Assembly: GCA_001950395.1 (NCBI GenBank) | Contig: BDLO01000001.1 | Span: 967,979 to 1,031,978, forward strand | Source of the DNA: Coriobacteriaceae bacterium EMTCatB1 | GTDB taxonomy: Bacteria > Actinomycetota > Coriobacteriia > Anaerosomatales > Anaerosomataceae | Reading direction: 5' to 3' | DNA: 64,000 bases | Part shown: positions 52,685-60,618 of the stretch, piece after piece | Layout: every line of letters begins with the position of its first letter | Position numbering within the stretch: position 1 is the first letter of the stretch | Notes under the pieces: generated by a model | Seen by the model: the letters and a program-made list of their open reading frames with translations, nothing else | Database searches by the model: none | What the model was told of the DNA's origin: nothing | Program-made: the position numbers and the translations under genes

Positions 52685-53620
52685 TCACTCCTCGAGGCCG
52701 AGAGCGGCGATCCCCTGCGAGACGCCAGCCGCCGATCCGCGGAGCGCCGCAAGCTCGTCCTCGGTCAGATCGAGCTCCTGCACCTCGAGGACACCGCCCG
52801 CCCCAATCACGCACGGAACCCCGACGCTCACGCCACGCAGGCCGTACTCGCCGTCGAGCACGGCGCAGGCCGGCATCACGCGCCGAGCATCTGACAGCAC
52901 GGCCTCCACCATCGCAGCGACCGAAGCGCCGGGGGCGAAAAACGCGCTCCCGGACTTCAGGAGCGCGACGACGTCGGCCCCGCCGTTCACGGTGCGCCGC
53001 ACGACCTCTTCGATCTGCTCAGCAGCAAGCACGTCGGGAAGCGGCCTGCCGCCGATTGTCGCCAAGCGCACCAGCGGCACCATCGTGTCGCCGTGGGCGC
53101 CGATCACCATCGCGTCGACGTCCGCAACCGGCACGGAGGCCGCCTCCGCGATCGCGTGCGCGAACCGCGCCGAGTCGAGCACGCCGCCCATGCCGAACAC
53201 GCGACCGCGCGGCATCCCAGACGCCTTCCACGCGAGGTACGTCATGACGTCCAGCGGATTGGTCACGCAGATCACGACGGCCGTGGGCGCGACGCGAGAC
53301 ACCTCGGATATCACCGATCGCACGATGTCCCCGTTGACCTTGAGCAGGTCCTCGCGGGTCATGCCGGGCTTTCGCGGCAGACCAGCGGTGATCACCACCA
53401 CGTCGGAGCCCTCGCACGGCTCGTAGGAGTTCGTTCCGACGATCCGCACGTCGAATCCTGCCACGCGGCGAGCGTGCATCATGTCGAGCGCCTTGCCCTG
53501 AGGGATCCCCTCCGCGACATCCACGAGAACGACGTCCGCCGCCTCCCGCAGCGCCAACGAGTACGCGGCGGTCGCGCCTACCTGCCCTGCTCCGACGATG
53601 GTGACCTTGCGACGCGGCAC
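52685..53620 (-). CDS. mdh: Malate dehydrogenase (LDH/MDH family)
   Basis: NAD-dependent oxidation of malate to oxaloacetate. The 311-residue protein has the Rossmann motif GAGQVGATAAYSLA, ITAGLPRKPGMTREDLL with the arginines typical of malate (not lactate) enzymes, TNPLDVMTYLAWK and the catalytic His in IGAHGDTMVP. GTG at 53620 after GAAGGAGAGCCC. It heads an operon with fumarase, consistent with an incomplete or reductive TCA branch. Confidence 0.95.
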   Translation of the reverse strand: MPRRKVTIVGAGQVGATAAYSLALREAADVVLVDVAEGIPQGKALDMMHARRVAGFDVRIVGTNSYEPCEGSDVVVITAGLPRKPGMTREDLLKVNGDIVRSVISEVSRVAPTAVVICVTNPLDVMTYLAWKASGMPRGRVFGMGGVLDSARFAHAIAEAASVPVADVDAMVIGAHGDTMVPLVRLATIGGRPLPDVLAAEQIEEVVRRTVNGGADVVALLKSGSAFFAPGASVAAMVEAVLSDARRVMPACAVLDGEYGLRGVSVGVPCVIGAGGVLEVQELDLTEDELAALRGSAAGVSQGIAALGLEE

Positions 53621-53675
53621 GGGCTCTCCTTCCGTTGTTGCTGCGCGCGGAATCGAGCCGGCTGGCTCAGGGAGG

Positions 53676-53681
53676 ATTCTA
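53676..53681 (-). promoter_or_regulatory. Candidate -10 box (TAGAAT) for the mdh operon
   Basis: TAGAAT on the minus strand, 56 bases before the mdh start. No convincing -35 box is visible at 16-18 bases upstream. The remainder of the 96-base gap to the nitrilase-like gene shows nothing else. Confidence 0.4.
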
Positions 53682-53716
53682 CCATTGCAGCGCGCGCGAC
53701 CGTGCCGCGAGGCGCG

Positions 53717-54301
53717 TTAGGAGAGGTCTGCGAGGTAGTCGACCTCGGGCTTCTCGCCGCGATGACGAGCGAGGCGCTGCCGCAAGATGAGCGGCGGCTC
53801 GGGATCCGGCGCGCTGGCGTCGATAGGTGGCGGCGGGACCGGCACGTCTGCGAGCACCAGGTCTTCCGTGCCAAGCGCCTCGGCGACCACCTCGCCCGCG
53901 ACCACGATCGCGCTGCCTCCGTGGCCGGGAGCCCCGATGTCACCACCTCCGTGCTCCGCGACGACGACGACGCTCGCGACCGACACCGACGCGGCGATGG
54001 CAAGCTCAAGCACGCCTTCCGCCTGAAGCTCCGACTCAGCGCCCGGCATGAGCACCAGAGCGGTCGGATGCGCGCGTCGAGCTTTCGCGAGCTCTGCGGG
54101 GTCGATGGCCGCGTCCCCCTGCAGCACCACGACGTCTCCCATGGAATCCACGCCGTCGAGAAGCGCCTCCTCGCCTCCCACCGGCGCAGCGATGAGCACC
54201 TCGGCGCCCTGCGCAACGGCCCGTGCCCTGAGCTCGGCGAGCGCACGGGCCTGGGCTTCCCGGTCTTGTCGGATAGCAGCCTGCAGCACGGCGACTCTCA
54301 T
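53717..54301 (-). CDS. Nitrilase-superfamily-like protein without the catalytic triad
   Basis: A 194-residue protein whose start MRVAVLQAAIRQDREAQARALAELRARAVAQGAEVLI and end GGSAIVVAGEVVAEALGTEDLVLADVP look like the first and last strands of carbon-nitrogen hydrolases. There is no Cys at all in the protein, so the nucleophile is missing, and the middle of the domain is shortened (family members are about 250-300 residues). It is probably a non-enzymatic paralogue or a diverged protein. The ATG at 54301 follows GAGGAGGTCGTC, a strong ribosome binding site, so it looks expressed. It follows topA by 78 bases. Confidence 0.65.
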   Translation of the reverse strand: MRVAVLQAAIRQDREAQARALAELRARAVAQGAEVLIAAPVGGEEALLDGVDSMGDVVVLQGDAAIDPAELAKARRAHPTALVLMPGAESELQAEGVLELAIAASVSVASVVVVAEHGGGDIGAPGHGGSAIVVAGEVVAEALGTEDLVLADVPVPPPPIDASAPDPEPPLILRQRLARHRGEKPEVDYLADLS

Positions 54302-54379
54302 GACGACCTCCTCGTGAAGCTCTGCGCGCCTGCACTCAAGAGCATGCCCGAAACGGGCGCGCGCTTCACGCTCGGCGCG

Positions 54380-56839
54380 CTACGAGCGCTTCTTCCGCCT
54401 CGACGCCGGCTTGCGCACGGCACGCTCCTGCTTCTGGGGGCACGCCGGGTCCACGCACACGCGCCACGGACCGCGCCTCGTCTGCACGACCACGATGGGC
54501 GCACCGCACTCGCACGTCTCGCCCGTCGCGGAAAGCTCGCCGCTTTGCGGAAGCGGATAGCTCACGCCGCACTCCTCGTAGCGCGTGCACCGTGCGAAGC
54601 GCTTGAGCGTGCGGGACGAGCGCTGCGCGATGATCCGTCCGTCCCGCCCTGCTGCGGCGCACACCGGGCACGCGCCGATGTCGAGCGGCTGCTCTGCGTT
54701 GCTCGGACACGCGGGGTCGATGCAGCGCACCTCCGGCTTGCGCCTCGCCTGTATCACCTTGACCTTGGGAGCGCCGCATACCTCGCACGGCTCTTCGACC
54801 GGCTCGATCTTGCCTGCCGGGAGCGGGTACGTGACGTCGCACTCGGGGTAGCCCGTGCAGCCGGCGAACTGCCCTTTCGTCTTCGGCGACGACCGGACCA
54901 CGAGGTCCTTGCCGCACTTCGGGCACGAGCCGACCCGAGCGTCTTGCAGCGACGCCTCTTTCAGCATGTCGCCCACCTCGGAAGCGTGCTCGAGCAGGTC
55001 CCGCAGCGCCTCGTCGAGCATCTGACGCGAGTGCGCCACGACCGCGTCCTTCTTCCCTTCGCCGTTGGCGATGGCGTCCATCTCGGCTTCGAGCTCTGCC
55101 GTCATGTCCGGCGTGGTGATGCGCTGCGCGAACGCCCCGAGCGCGTGCACGACCGCCCGCCCGAGGGACGTCGGCTCCACGGGATCGCCCGTGACGTACC
55201 CGCGGTCGTACAGCGTCTGGATGATCTCGTGCCGCGTGGCTTTCGTCCCGAGCCCGCGCTTCTCCATCTCCTGGATCAGTGCGCCTTGCGTGAACCGCTT
55301 GGGCGGCTGCGTCTGCTTGCTCTCCGAAGAAGCGCCCTTGAAGCGTACCCTCTCGCCTTCCTCGACGCCGGGCAGGCGCTCGTCCTTCTTCGCTCCGTAC
55401 GGGTAGATCTCCCGGAACCCGGGCTGCACCACGACGTCGCCCTTGGCGAGGAAGCGCTCGCCGCCGACTTCGACGACGAGCTTTGTCGCCTCGATGACAG
55501 CCGGGTCCGAAAGCGTCGCCAAGAAGCGGCGGGCGACCAGGTTGTAGAGCTTCCACTCCTCTGGCGACAGCTTGTCCGGGTCGGCGGGGCCCGTCGGGTG
55601 GATCGGCGGGTGGTCGGTGGCCTCCTTGTTGCCGCGCGTCACCGTGAGCGTGCGCTTCTGAAGAAGCCGCGCGGCGTAGTCCCGGTACACGGGCACCTCG
55701 CGGAGCGCTTTGAGCGTCGCCCTCAGATCGAGGCTTGGCGGGTAGACGGTGTTGTCCACGCGCGGGTACGAGATCAGCCCGTTCATGTACAGCGTCTCGG
55801 CGATGCGCATGGTGCGCGCGGGCGAAAGCCCTTCTGCGGCAGCGGCGGCCTGAAGCGCAGTGGTGTTGAAGGGAGCAGGCGGATTGACGGTTCGGCGCGA
55901 CTTCTCGACGGCAGCGACGACGCCCGAGTCGTGCCCCGCGACCGCCGCGAGCACGCGCGAAGCGTCCTCTTCGGACGAGAAGCGCTCGGTCTCGTGCGTG
56001 GCGCTGAACTCCTCGCCTCGAGCCTCGAACAGCGCCTTGACCACCCAGTAGGTCTCCGGGACGAACGCCTCGCGCTCCATCTCGCGCTCGACCACGAGTC
56101 GAAGCGTCGGGGTCTGCACGCGGCCCACGCTCCGCGGGCGCCCGACGCCCGAGAACTTGACCTTGGTGAGGTAGCGAGTGAGCACCGCGCCCCAGATGAG
56201 GTCGATGTCCTGCCGGGTCTCCCCCGCTGCCGCGAGCGCCTCTGAGATCTCGCCGGGCGCCGAGAATGCGCGCTCGATCTCGTCTTTCGTGATAGCAGAG
56301 AACCGGGCGCGCACCACCGGCACGCGCGGGTTCACGGACTGGACGATCGAACGGGCGTCCGAACCGATGAGCTCGCCTTCGCGATCGTAGTCGGTCGCGA
56401 TGACGACGAGGTCCGCCTGCTTCGCAAGGGACTTCAGCGCCTCCACGATGTCACGCTCGGCGACGCGCTTGCCGACCGGCGACCACACCAGGTACGGAAG
56501 CGACTGCAGCTTCCACACGGATAGGTCGACGCCGTCAGGAAGGTACGGCTTGGTGCGCTTCTGCCACGGCGGCGCAGGAAGCCCGCTCGGCAGGTCGGCT
56601 GGCGTCGCCTTCCCGTCCGGCCACTCTGCGATCCAGCCGCCGTCCCGATGCCGAAGGGCCTGCGGGAAGTCCAGGCCGAGGATGTGGCCCTTGAGCCCGA
56701 TGGCCGCCCACTCCTCGCCGTCGCGTCTGAAGCGGTAGACCGGCACGGCGTGGACCTGCTCAATCTTCGGCTTGCCGGTGGCGAGGATCTCAGCGATGCG
56801 CCGGGCGGCTATGTTCTTCTCTGAGACTATCAGGCGCAT
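54380..56839 (-). CDS. topA: Archaeal-type DNA topoisomerase I (type IA)
   Basis: Relaxes negative supercoils by passing strands through a transient nick. The 819-residue protein has a Toprim domain (MRLIVSEKNIAARRIAEIL, acidic TDYDREGELIG at 149-159) and the catalytic Tyr358 in NGLISYPRVDNT. Both motifs and the unusual long N-terminal insertion are of the archaeal type, unlike the bacterial TopA start. The C-terminus holds four zinc ribbons in two repeated pairs (CPKC/CTGYPEC, CEVC/CIDPAC, CPVC/CTRYEEC, CEC/CVDPAC), ending in a basic tail. A TATACT at 56879-56874 is a likely -10 box. Confidence 0.93.
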   Translation of the reverse strand: MRLIVSEKNIAARRIAEILATGKPKIEQVHAVPVYRFRRDGEEWAAIGLKGHILGLDFPQALRHRDGGWIAEWPDGKATPADLPSGLPAPPWQKRTKPYLPDGVDLSVWKLQSLPYLVWSPVGKRVAERDIVEALKSLAKQADLVVIATDYDREGELIGSDARSIVQSVNPRVPVVRARFSAITKDEIERAFSAPGEISEALAAAGETRQDIDLIWGAVLTRYLTKVKFSGVGRPRSVGRVQTPTLRLVVEREMEREAFVPETYWVVKALFEARGEEFSATHETERFSSEEDASRVLAAVAGHDSGVVAAVEKSRRTVNPPAPFNTTALQAAAAAEGLSPARTMRIAETLYMNGLISYPRVDNTVYPPSLDLRATLKALREVPVYRDYAARLLQKRTLTVTRGNKEATDHPPIHPTGPADPDKLSPEEWKLYNLVARRFLATLSDPAVIEATKLVVEVGGERFLAKGDVVVQPGFREIYPYGAKKDERLPGVEEGERVRFKGASSESKQTQPPKRFTQGALIQEMEKRGLGTKATRHEIIQTLYDRGYVTGDPVEPTSLGRAVVHALGAFAQRITTPDMTAELEAEMDAIANGEGKKDAVVAHSRQMLDEALRDLLEHASEVGDMLKEASLQDARVGSCPKCGKDLVVRSSPKTKGQFAGCTGYPECDVTYPLPAGKIEPVEEPCEVCGAPKVKVIQARRKPEVRCIDPACPSNAEQPLDIGACPVCAAAGRDGRIIAQRSSRTLKRFARCTRYEECGVSYPLPQSGELSATGETCECGAPIVVVQTRRGPWRVCVDPACPQKQERAVRKPASRRKKRS

Positions 56840-56873
56840 GAGCGCGGCTCCCGTGTCGGTGGCGGCTCATGCG

Positions 56874-56879
56874 AGTATA
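56874..56879 (-). promoter_or_regulatory. Candidate -10 box (TATACT) for topA
   Basis: TATACT on the minus strand, about 35 bases before the topA start and within the 65-base gap after the HD protein gene. A TTGACG is present only 7 bases upstream, too near to be its -35 box. Confidence 0.5.
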
Positions 56880-56904
56880 AACGCCGCGTCAAGCGCCGCG
56901 GTGG

Positions 56905-57456
56905 CTACAGGCCGAGCTCCTCAGCGTGTGTTTGCATCGCCGCGAGCGAAAGCGCAAGGAACTCGTCTCGCTCGAGCCCGAGCTCTGCGCACGACGCCAT
57001 CTGCTCGCGATCAGCACCGCGCGCGAACGCCTTCTCCTTCCAGCGCTTCTTCAGGCTCGAGACTTCGACGGCGCGAAGCGACTTGTCTGGGCGCACGAGC
57101 GCCGCAGCGACGATGAAGCCGGTCACAGGATCCGCAGCGTACAACGCCTTGTCCATCAGCGACTCGCGCGGCGCCTTCGCGGCGTGAGCGAGGATCGCAT
57201 GCGCCATCTCGGGATCGATGCGCGCGCCGAGCATCTCGACCGTCACGCGGCCGTGACGCTCGAAGTCCTCGGCAGTCGTCGCGTAGTCAAGGTCGTGCAG
57301 GACGCCCACGACTTCCCACCGGTCCGCGTCGGCGGATGGAATGGCCAGCCGCTCAGCGAGCGCCCGCATGATCCAGCCGACGGCAAGGCAATGGTTCTTG
57401 AGGTTGGCCGCTGGAACGTGTTGCTCGAGCAGCGCAATCGCTTCGTCACGCGTCAC
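56905..57456 (-). CDS. HD-domain phosphohydrolase
   Basis: A 183-residue single HD domain. It has a metal-binding His in NHCLAVGWIMRAL, the HD pair in VLHDLDYATT, a further His in HAILAHAAK and a final Asp in YAADPVTGFIV. Related small proteins hydrolyse nucleotides or phosphate esters, and the substrate is unknown. GTG at 57456, overlapping the hypB end by 11 bases, so it is part of the tat-hyp operon. Three helices of the C-terminal third resemble those in uncharacterised HDIG proteins. Confidence 0.85.
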   Translation of the reverse strand: MTRDEAIALLEQHVPAANLKNHCLAVGWIMRALAERLAIPSADADRWEVVGVLHDLDYATTAEDFERHGRVTVEMLGARIDPEMAHAILAHAAKAPRESLMDKALYAADPVTGFIVAAALVRPDKSLRAVEVSSLKKRWKEKAFARGADREQMASCAELGLERDEFLALSLAAMQTHAEELGL

Positions 57457-58120
57457 GTGAACCGCCCTCCTTCGCCGCCTCGATGCGCTCGGTCAGCCAC
57501 GCGACCCACGCGTCCACGCCCTCCCCGGTCTTCGCCGACATCGGGAAGATCGGAGCCCTGGGATTCAGGCGTCCCACTACCGAGCGGAACTCCTCTTCGT
57601 CGAAGTCGAACACGGAGCGCGTGTCGTACTTGTTGAGGATGACGGCCTGGGAGATCTCGAAGATGCCTGGGTACTTGTACGGCTTGTCGTGGCCCTCGGG
57701 CACCGAGAGGATCATCACTTTCGCGTGCTCGCCCAAGTCGAACTCCGTCGGGCACACGAGGTTGCCGACGTTCTCGACGATCACGAGGTCGAGCTCGTCC
57801 AAGTCGAGCTGGTCGATGGCGCGGCGGATCATCGCAGACTCCAGGTGGCACGCGCCGCCCGTGTTGATCTGCACTGCTGGGATGCCGTGCTCCGCGATCT
57901 TCTCGGCGTCCACCCGCGAAGCGATGTCGCCCTCGATCACCGCGATGCGATACCGGTCGCGGAGCGCTTCGATCGTCGCGAGGATGGTGGTGGTCTTGCC
58001 GGCGCCCGGGCTCGCCATCAAATCGACGACGAAGACGCCCGCCTCCGCAAAGCGCCGGCGGTTCTCCTGCGCGAGCGCGTCGTTGTGCTCGAGGACGTCC
58101 TTGGCGATGTCGATGCGCAC
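57446..58120 (-). CDS. hypB: Hydrogenase nickel-insertion GTPase HypB
   Basis: GTPase that helps load nickel into NiFe hydrogenases (and in some bacteria urease). The 224-residue protein has the P-loop MASPGAGKTTTI, Switch II-type EGDIASRVDAEKI, the nickel-site region INTGGACHLES, ENVGNLVCP and the G4 NKYD motif. It lacks a His-rich N-terminal nickel-store stretch. GTG at 58120, 9 bases after hypA. No hydrogenase structural gene lies in this window. Confidence 0.95.
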   Translation of the reverse strand: MRIDIAKDVLEHNDALAQENRRRFAEAGVFVVDLMASPGAGKTTTILATIEALRDRYRIAVIEGDIASRVDAEKIAEHGIPAVQINTGGACHLESAMIRRAIDQLDLDELDLVIVENVGNLVCPTEFDLGEHAKVMILSVPEGHDKPYKYPGIFEISQAVILNKYDTRSVFDFDEEEFRSVVGRLNPRAPIFPMSAKTGEGVDAWVAWLTERIEAAKEGGSRDA

Positions 58121-58129
58121 GCGGCCTCC

Positions 58130-58471
58130 CTAGTCCACGTCGATGGCGTCGATCCGCAGCTCGCGCCCCTGCACGAGCGTGCTCACGTACGAGCCGCATT
58201 CGGGGCACTTCGGGTCGAAGCGGTCGTGTCGGAACACCGCGCCGCAGTCCGTGCACTGCGAGCGCGCTTCGACGTAGTTGACCACGAGTTCGGCGCCTTC
58301 CGCCATCGTCCCGGTCTTCAGCGCCTCGAACGCGAAGCGCAAGGCATCATCCATCACTTCGGTGAGCTCTCCGATGCTCACCTCTATGCGGTTGATGCGC
58401 GTCGCACCGCTATCGCTCGCCGCGCGGACGGCAGACGAAAGGATCCCGTCGCAGATGCCCATCTCGTGCAC
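58130..58471 (-). CDS. hypA: Hydrogenase nickel-incorporation protein HypA
   Basis: Nickel metallochaperone that passes nickel to HypB/hydrogenase. The 113-residue protein begins MHEMG, where His2 is the nickel ligand, and has a zinc site with SQCTDCGAVF and PKCPECGSY. GTG at 58471, 6 bases after tatC. Works with HypB next to it. Confidence 0.95.
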   Translation of the reverse strand: MHEMGICDGILSSAVRAASDSGATRINRIEVSIGELTEVMDDALRFAFEALKTGTMAEGAELVVNYVEARSQCTDCGAVFRHDRFDPKCPECGSYVSTLVQGRELRIDAIDVD

Positions 58472-58477
58472 GGGCCG

Positions 58478-59242
58478 CTACTCCTCGTCAAGCGCGAATG
58501 CGGCGCGCTGGTTGCGGATCTTCTTGGCGAGCAGCACGCGCAGCAGGAGCATCGTGCCCTCGAACAGCCCGATCATCGCGATGGCGAGCAGCCCCATCGT
58601 CACCGGCGACCAGTCCGGCGTGATCATCGCCGCGATCGTCGCCAGGACGACCCACACCACCCGCCAGTTCTTGCGCAGCTTGTCGTACGGGATGACCCCG
58701 AAGTACACGAGATAGAACACGAGGACGGGGACCTCGAACGCGAGGCCGAATCCCAAGATGAAGTACATGGCGAGCGTCACGAGATCAGCTCCCGTGGGCA
58801 GGTAGCTCAAGATCTCGCCGTTCTGCTGCGCGAGCCACTGGGCGCTCGGCTCCAGCACCACGAGGTAGCAGAAGGCCGCGCCGGCCAAGAACAGCACCGC
58901 CGCGGCTGCGAACGTCCACAGGAACCACACGCGCTCTCTCGGCTTGAGAGCCGGCAGGAAGAAAGCCAGGAGCTCGTAGATGATGACCGGGCTCGACACC
59001 ACGAGCGCACCCCACAACCCGAGCTTGAAGCGGATGCCCATGGCCTCGAGAAGCTTGAGCGTCACCGCAGGCTTGCCTTGCAGCACCGGTTGGAGCGGCG
59101 CGACGAGGAGCTTGTAGATCGGCGTCGCGAAGAAGTACCCCGCCAGGCCGGTGACGGCGAGCACGACCACGATCACCGTGAGCCGGCTGCGCAGCTCGGC
59201 TAGGTGGCTCATGAACGGCATGCGCTTCGGGGAGATCGGCAT
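58478..59242 (-). CDS. tatC: Sec-independent translocase subunit TatC
   Basis: Receptor and core of the Tat system, which exports folded, often cofactor-bearing proteins with twin-arginine signals. The 254-residue, six-helix protein has MSHLAELRSRL at the start, the conserved PALKPRERVW loop and FGLAFEVPVLVFYLV. ATG at 59242, with the longer frame rejected. Preceded by tatB, 19 bases away. Confidence 0.96.
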   Translation of the reverse strand: MPISPKRMPFMSHLAELRSRLTVIVVVLAVTGLAGYFFATPIYKLLVAPLQPVLQGKPAVTLKLLEAMGIRFKLGLWGALVVSSPVIIYELLAFFLPALKPRERVWFLWTFAAAAVLFLAGAAFCYLVVLEPSAQWLAQQNGEILSYLPTGADLVTLAMYFILGFGLAFEVPVLVFYLVYFGVIPYDKLRKNWRVVWVVLATIAAMITPDWSPVTMGLLAIAMIGLFEGTMLLLRVLLAKKIRNQRAAFALDEE

Positions 59243-59261
59243 CGCGCGCGAGACGTCGCTC

Positions 59262-59723
59262 TCAGGCGTCCGCCTCGACCTCCTCTCTGCTTCCGTCGTC
59301 CTCCGTCGGCGCACCTGGAGCGGGAGCCCCGGCCGTACCTGGGACCCACACGGTGTCAGCGAGCTCAGGCGCAACGAGCTCCGGGTCGACCTCTTCGTCT
59401 TCGACCGCTGGCTCCGGCTCGCTCACGCCTTCGGTGGACGCCTCGGTCGTCTGCGGCTCCTGCCCCGGGATCGTCGTGCCCGCTTTCTCCCGATACTCGC
59501 GCGCCGCCTTGAACGGGTCCTCTTTGGACTCCTTGGTCGCCGCCTCCGACTGAGCCGCGTAGACCTCCGCACGGATGACCGATTCCATCATGGCCTGATA
59601 ACGCTTGAAGTCTGCGGTGAAGCGACCGATCGTGCGGGCGATCTCAGGCAGCTTGTCGGGCCCGAACAGAAGCAGCGCGAGAGCCGCTATCAGAAGGAAC
59701 TCGGTGCCGCTCAAACCGAACAC
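59262..59723 (-). CDS. tatB: Tat translocase subunit TatB (TatA/B family)
   Basis: A 153-residue protein with a short helix and amphipathic segment (MFGLSGTEFLLIAALALLLFGPDKLPEIARTIGRF), then a long acidic, Pro-rich tail. Length and the FGPDKLPE motif point to TatB rather than TatA, but the two families are close. GTG at 59723, after AAGGAGC. It heads the tatB-tatC-hypA-hypB-HD operon. Confidence 0.85.
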   Translation of the reverse strand: MFGLSGTEFLLIAALALLLFGPDKLPEIARTIGRFTADFKRYQAMMESVIRAEVYAAQSEAATKESKEDPFKAAREYREKAGTTIPGQEPQTTEASTEGVSEPEPAVEDEEVDPELVAPELADTVWVPGTAGAPAPGAPTEDDGSREEVEADA

Positions 59724-59764
59724 GAAGCGTCGCTCCTTGGACGAAAGGGTGTGGTGCTCGCACG

Positions 59765-59793
59765 AGTCTACGGGTGCAGCGGCCCCCGAGCAA
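59765..59793 (-). promoter_or_regulatory. Promoter of the tatB-tatC-hypA-hypB operon
   Basis: TTGCTC (59793-59788), an exact 17-base spacer and TAGACT (59770-59765) on the minus strand, 42 bases before the tatB start. It lies in the 73-base gap after the STAS gene stop. Confidence 0.6.
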
Positions 59794-59796
59794 GCA

Positions 59797-60132
59797 CTAG
59801 AAACCCGCGGCCTCTTCCGCGCTCGACACGATGGGGAACACCTTGTCCAGCCCCGTGATCCGGAACACCTTGAGGATGTTGTCCTTGGTGCAGACCACGC
59901 GTAGGCTGCCGGAGCGCTCCTTGACGCGCCGCAAGCCGCTCACGAGGGCCCCGAGGCCAGAGCTGTCGATGAAGCTGACGCCCTCGAGGTCGACGATCAA
60001 GTCAAGGCACCCGTCGTCCACGGCCTCGCCCAGGCGTGACTTGAGGAGCGGCGACGTGTACACGTCGACCTCCCCGCGGACTGCCAGCAGGCAGGTGGTG
60101 CCGTCCTTCTTCACGTCGATGTCGAGCTGCAT
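59797..60132 (-). CDS. STAS-domain anti-sigma factor antagonist
   Basis: A 111-residue single STAS domain. It has DVYTSPLL and the phosphorylatable serine region VSFIDSSGLGALV, as in SpoIIAA and RsbV. Such proteins bind anti-sigma kinases when unphosphorylated and free a sigma factor. ATG at 60132 (with AAGGGG just before) is preferred over GTG at 60138. No anti-sigma kinase or sigma gene is nearby. Divergent from another STAS gene. Confidence 0.9.
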   Translation of the reverse strand: MQLDIDVKKDGTTCLLAVRGEVDVYTSPLLKSRLGEAVDDGCLDLIVDLEGVSFIDSSGLGALVSGLRRVKERSGSLRVVCTKDNILKVFRITGLDKVFPIVSSAEEAAGF

Positions 60133-60166
60133 CGCCACCCCTTGCGTCGCGCGTACCAGCCTCTTG

Positions 60167-60195
60167 ATTGTAGCCGTCCACCGTCTCGGTGAGAA
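60167..60195 (-). promoter_or_regulatory. Candidate promoter of the minus-strand STAS gene
   Basis: TACAAT (60172-60167) as -10 box with a weak TTCTCA (60195-60190) 17 bases upstream, 35 bases before the start codon. Confidence 0.45.
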
Positions 60196-60249
60196 GCCGC
60201 CCCCTTTGGGGTAGTAAACAGTAGATGTTCGGATTGCAGGAGGTCAGAC

Positions 60250-60603
60250 GTGTCGCTCTCCATCCACATCGATCCGCTTGAAGACCATTGGGTGCTGAAG
60301 CTCGATGGCGGCCTCGACTACAGCGAGTGCGCGAGCTTCCGCATGACAGTCGATCGGGTGCTGCGCGACGCCCCTCCCAGCACCATCATCGATCTTACGG
60401 GCGTCGACTACCTGGACAGCTCCGGGCTCGGTCTGCTGCTTTCGCTTTCGAAGGAGTACGGAGCCACCGGCGGCCGGCTCGTGCTGGTCACGAACGAGGT
60501 CGTCGACAACATCCTGGAGCTCACGCGGTTGTCGAGCATCTTCTCCACCGCTCCCGGCGTCGAAGAGGCGCGCCAGATGCTGGCGGACACCGCTCGCCTG
60601 TAG
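60250..60603 (+). CDS. STAS-domain protein, divergent partner
   Basis: A 117-residue STAS domain on the plus strand. The phosphorylation-loop sequence is VDYLDSSGLGLLLSL, and the domain is otherwise similar in size to the neighbour at 59797. GTG at 60250 after GGAGGTCAGAC. The leader contains GGGGTAGTAAAC, loosely like a sigma-B-type -10, but this is not secure. One of three plus-strand genes here. Probably an anti-sigma factor antagonist or a sensory STAS protein. Confidence 0.88.
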   Translation: MSLSIHIDPLEDHWVLKLDGGLDYSECASFRMTVDRVLRDAPPSTIIDLTGVDYLDSSGLGLLLSLSKEYGATGGRLVLVTNEVVDNILELTRLSSIFSTAPGVEEARQMLADTARL

Positions 60604-60618
60604 CGGGGGCTTCGATCG

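Noticed and set aside
53093-56245. A plus-strand open frame of over 1000 codons opposite mdh, the nitrilase-like gene and topA
   Set aside because: It is antisense to well-recognised genes and reads as low-complexity Arg/Ala/His-rich sequence, typical of third-position GC bias in a GC-rich genome. No domain or ribosome binding site supports it.
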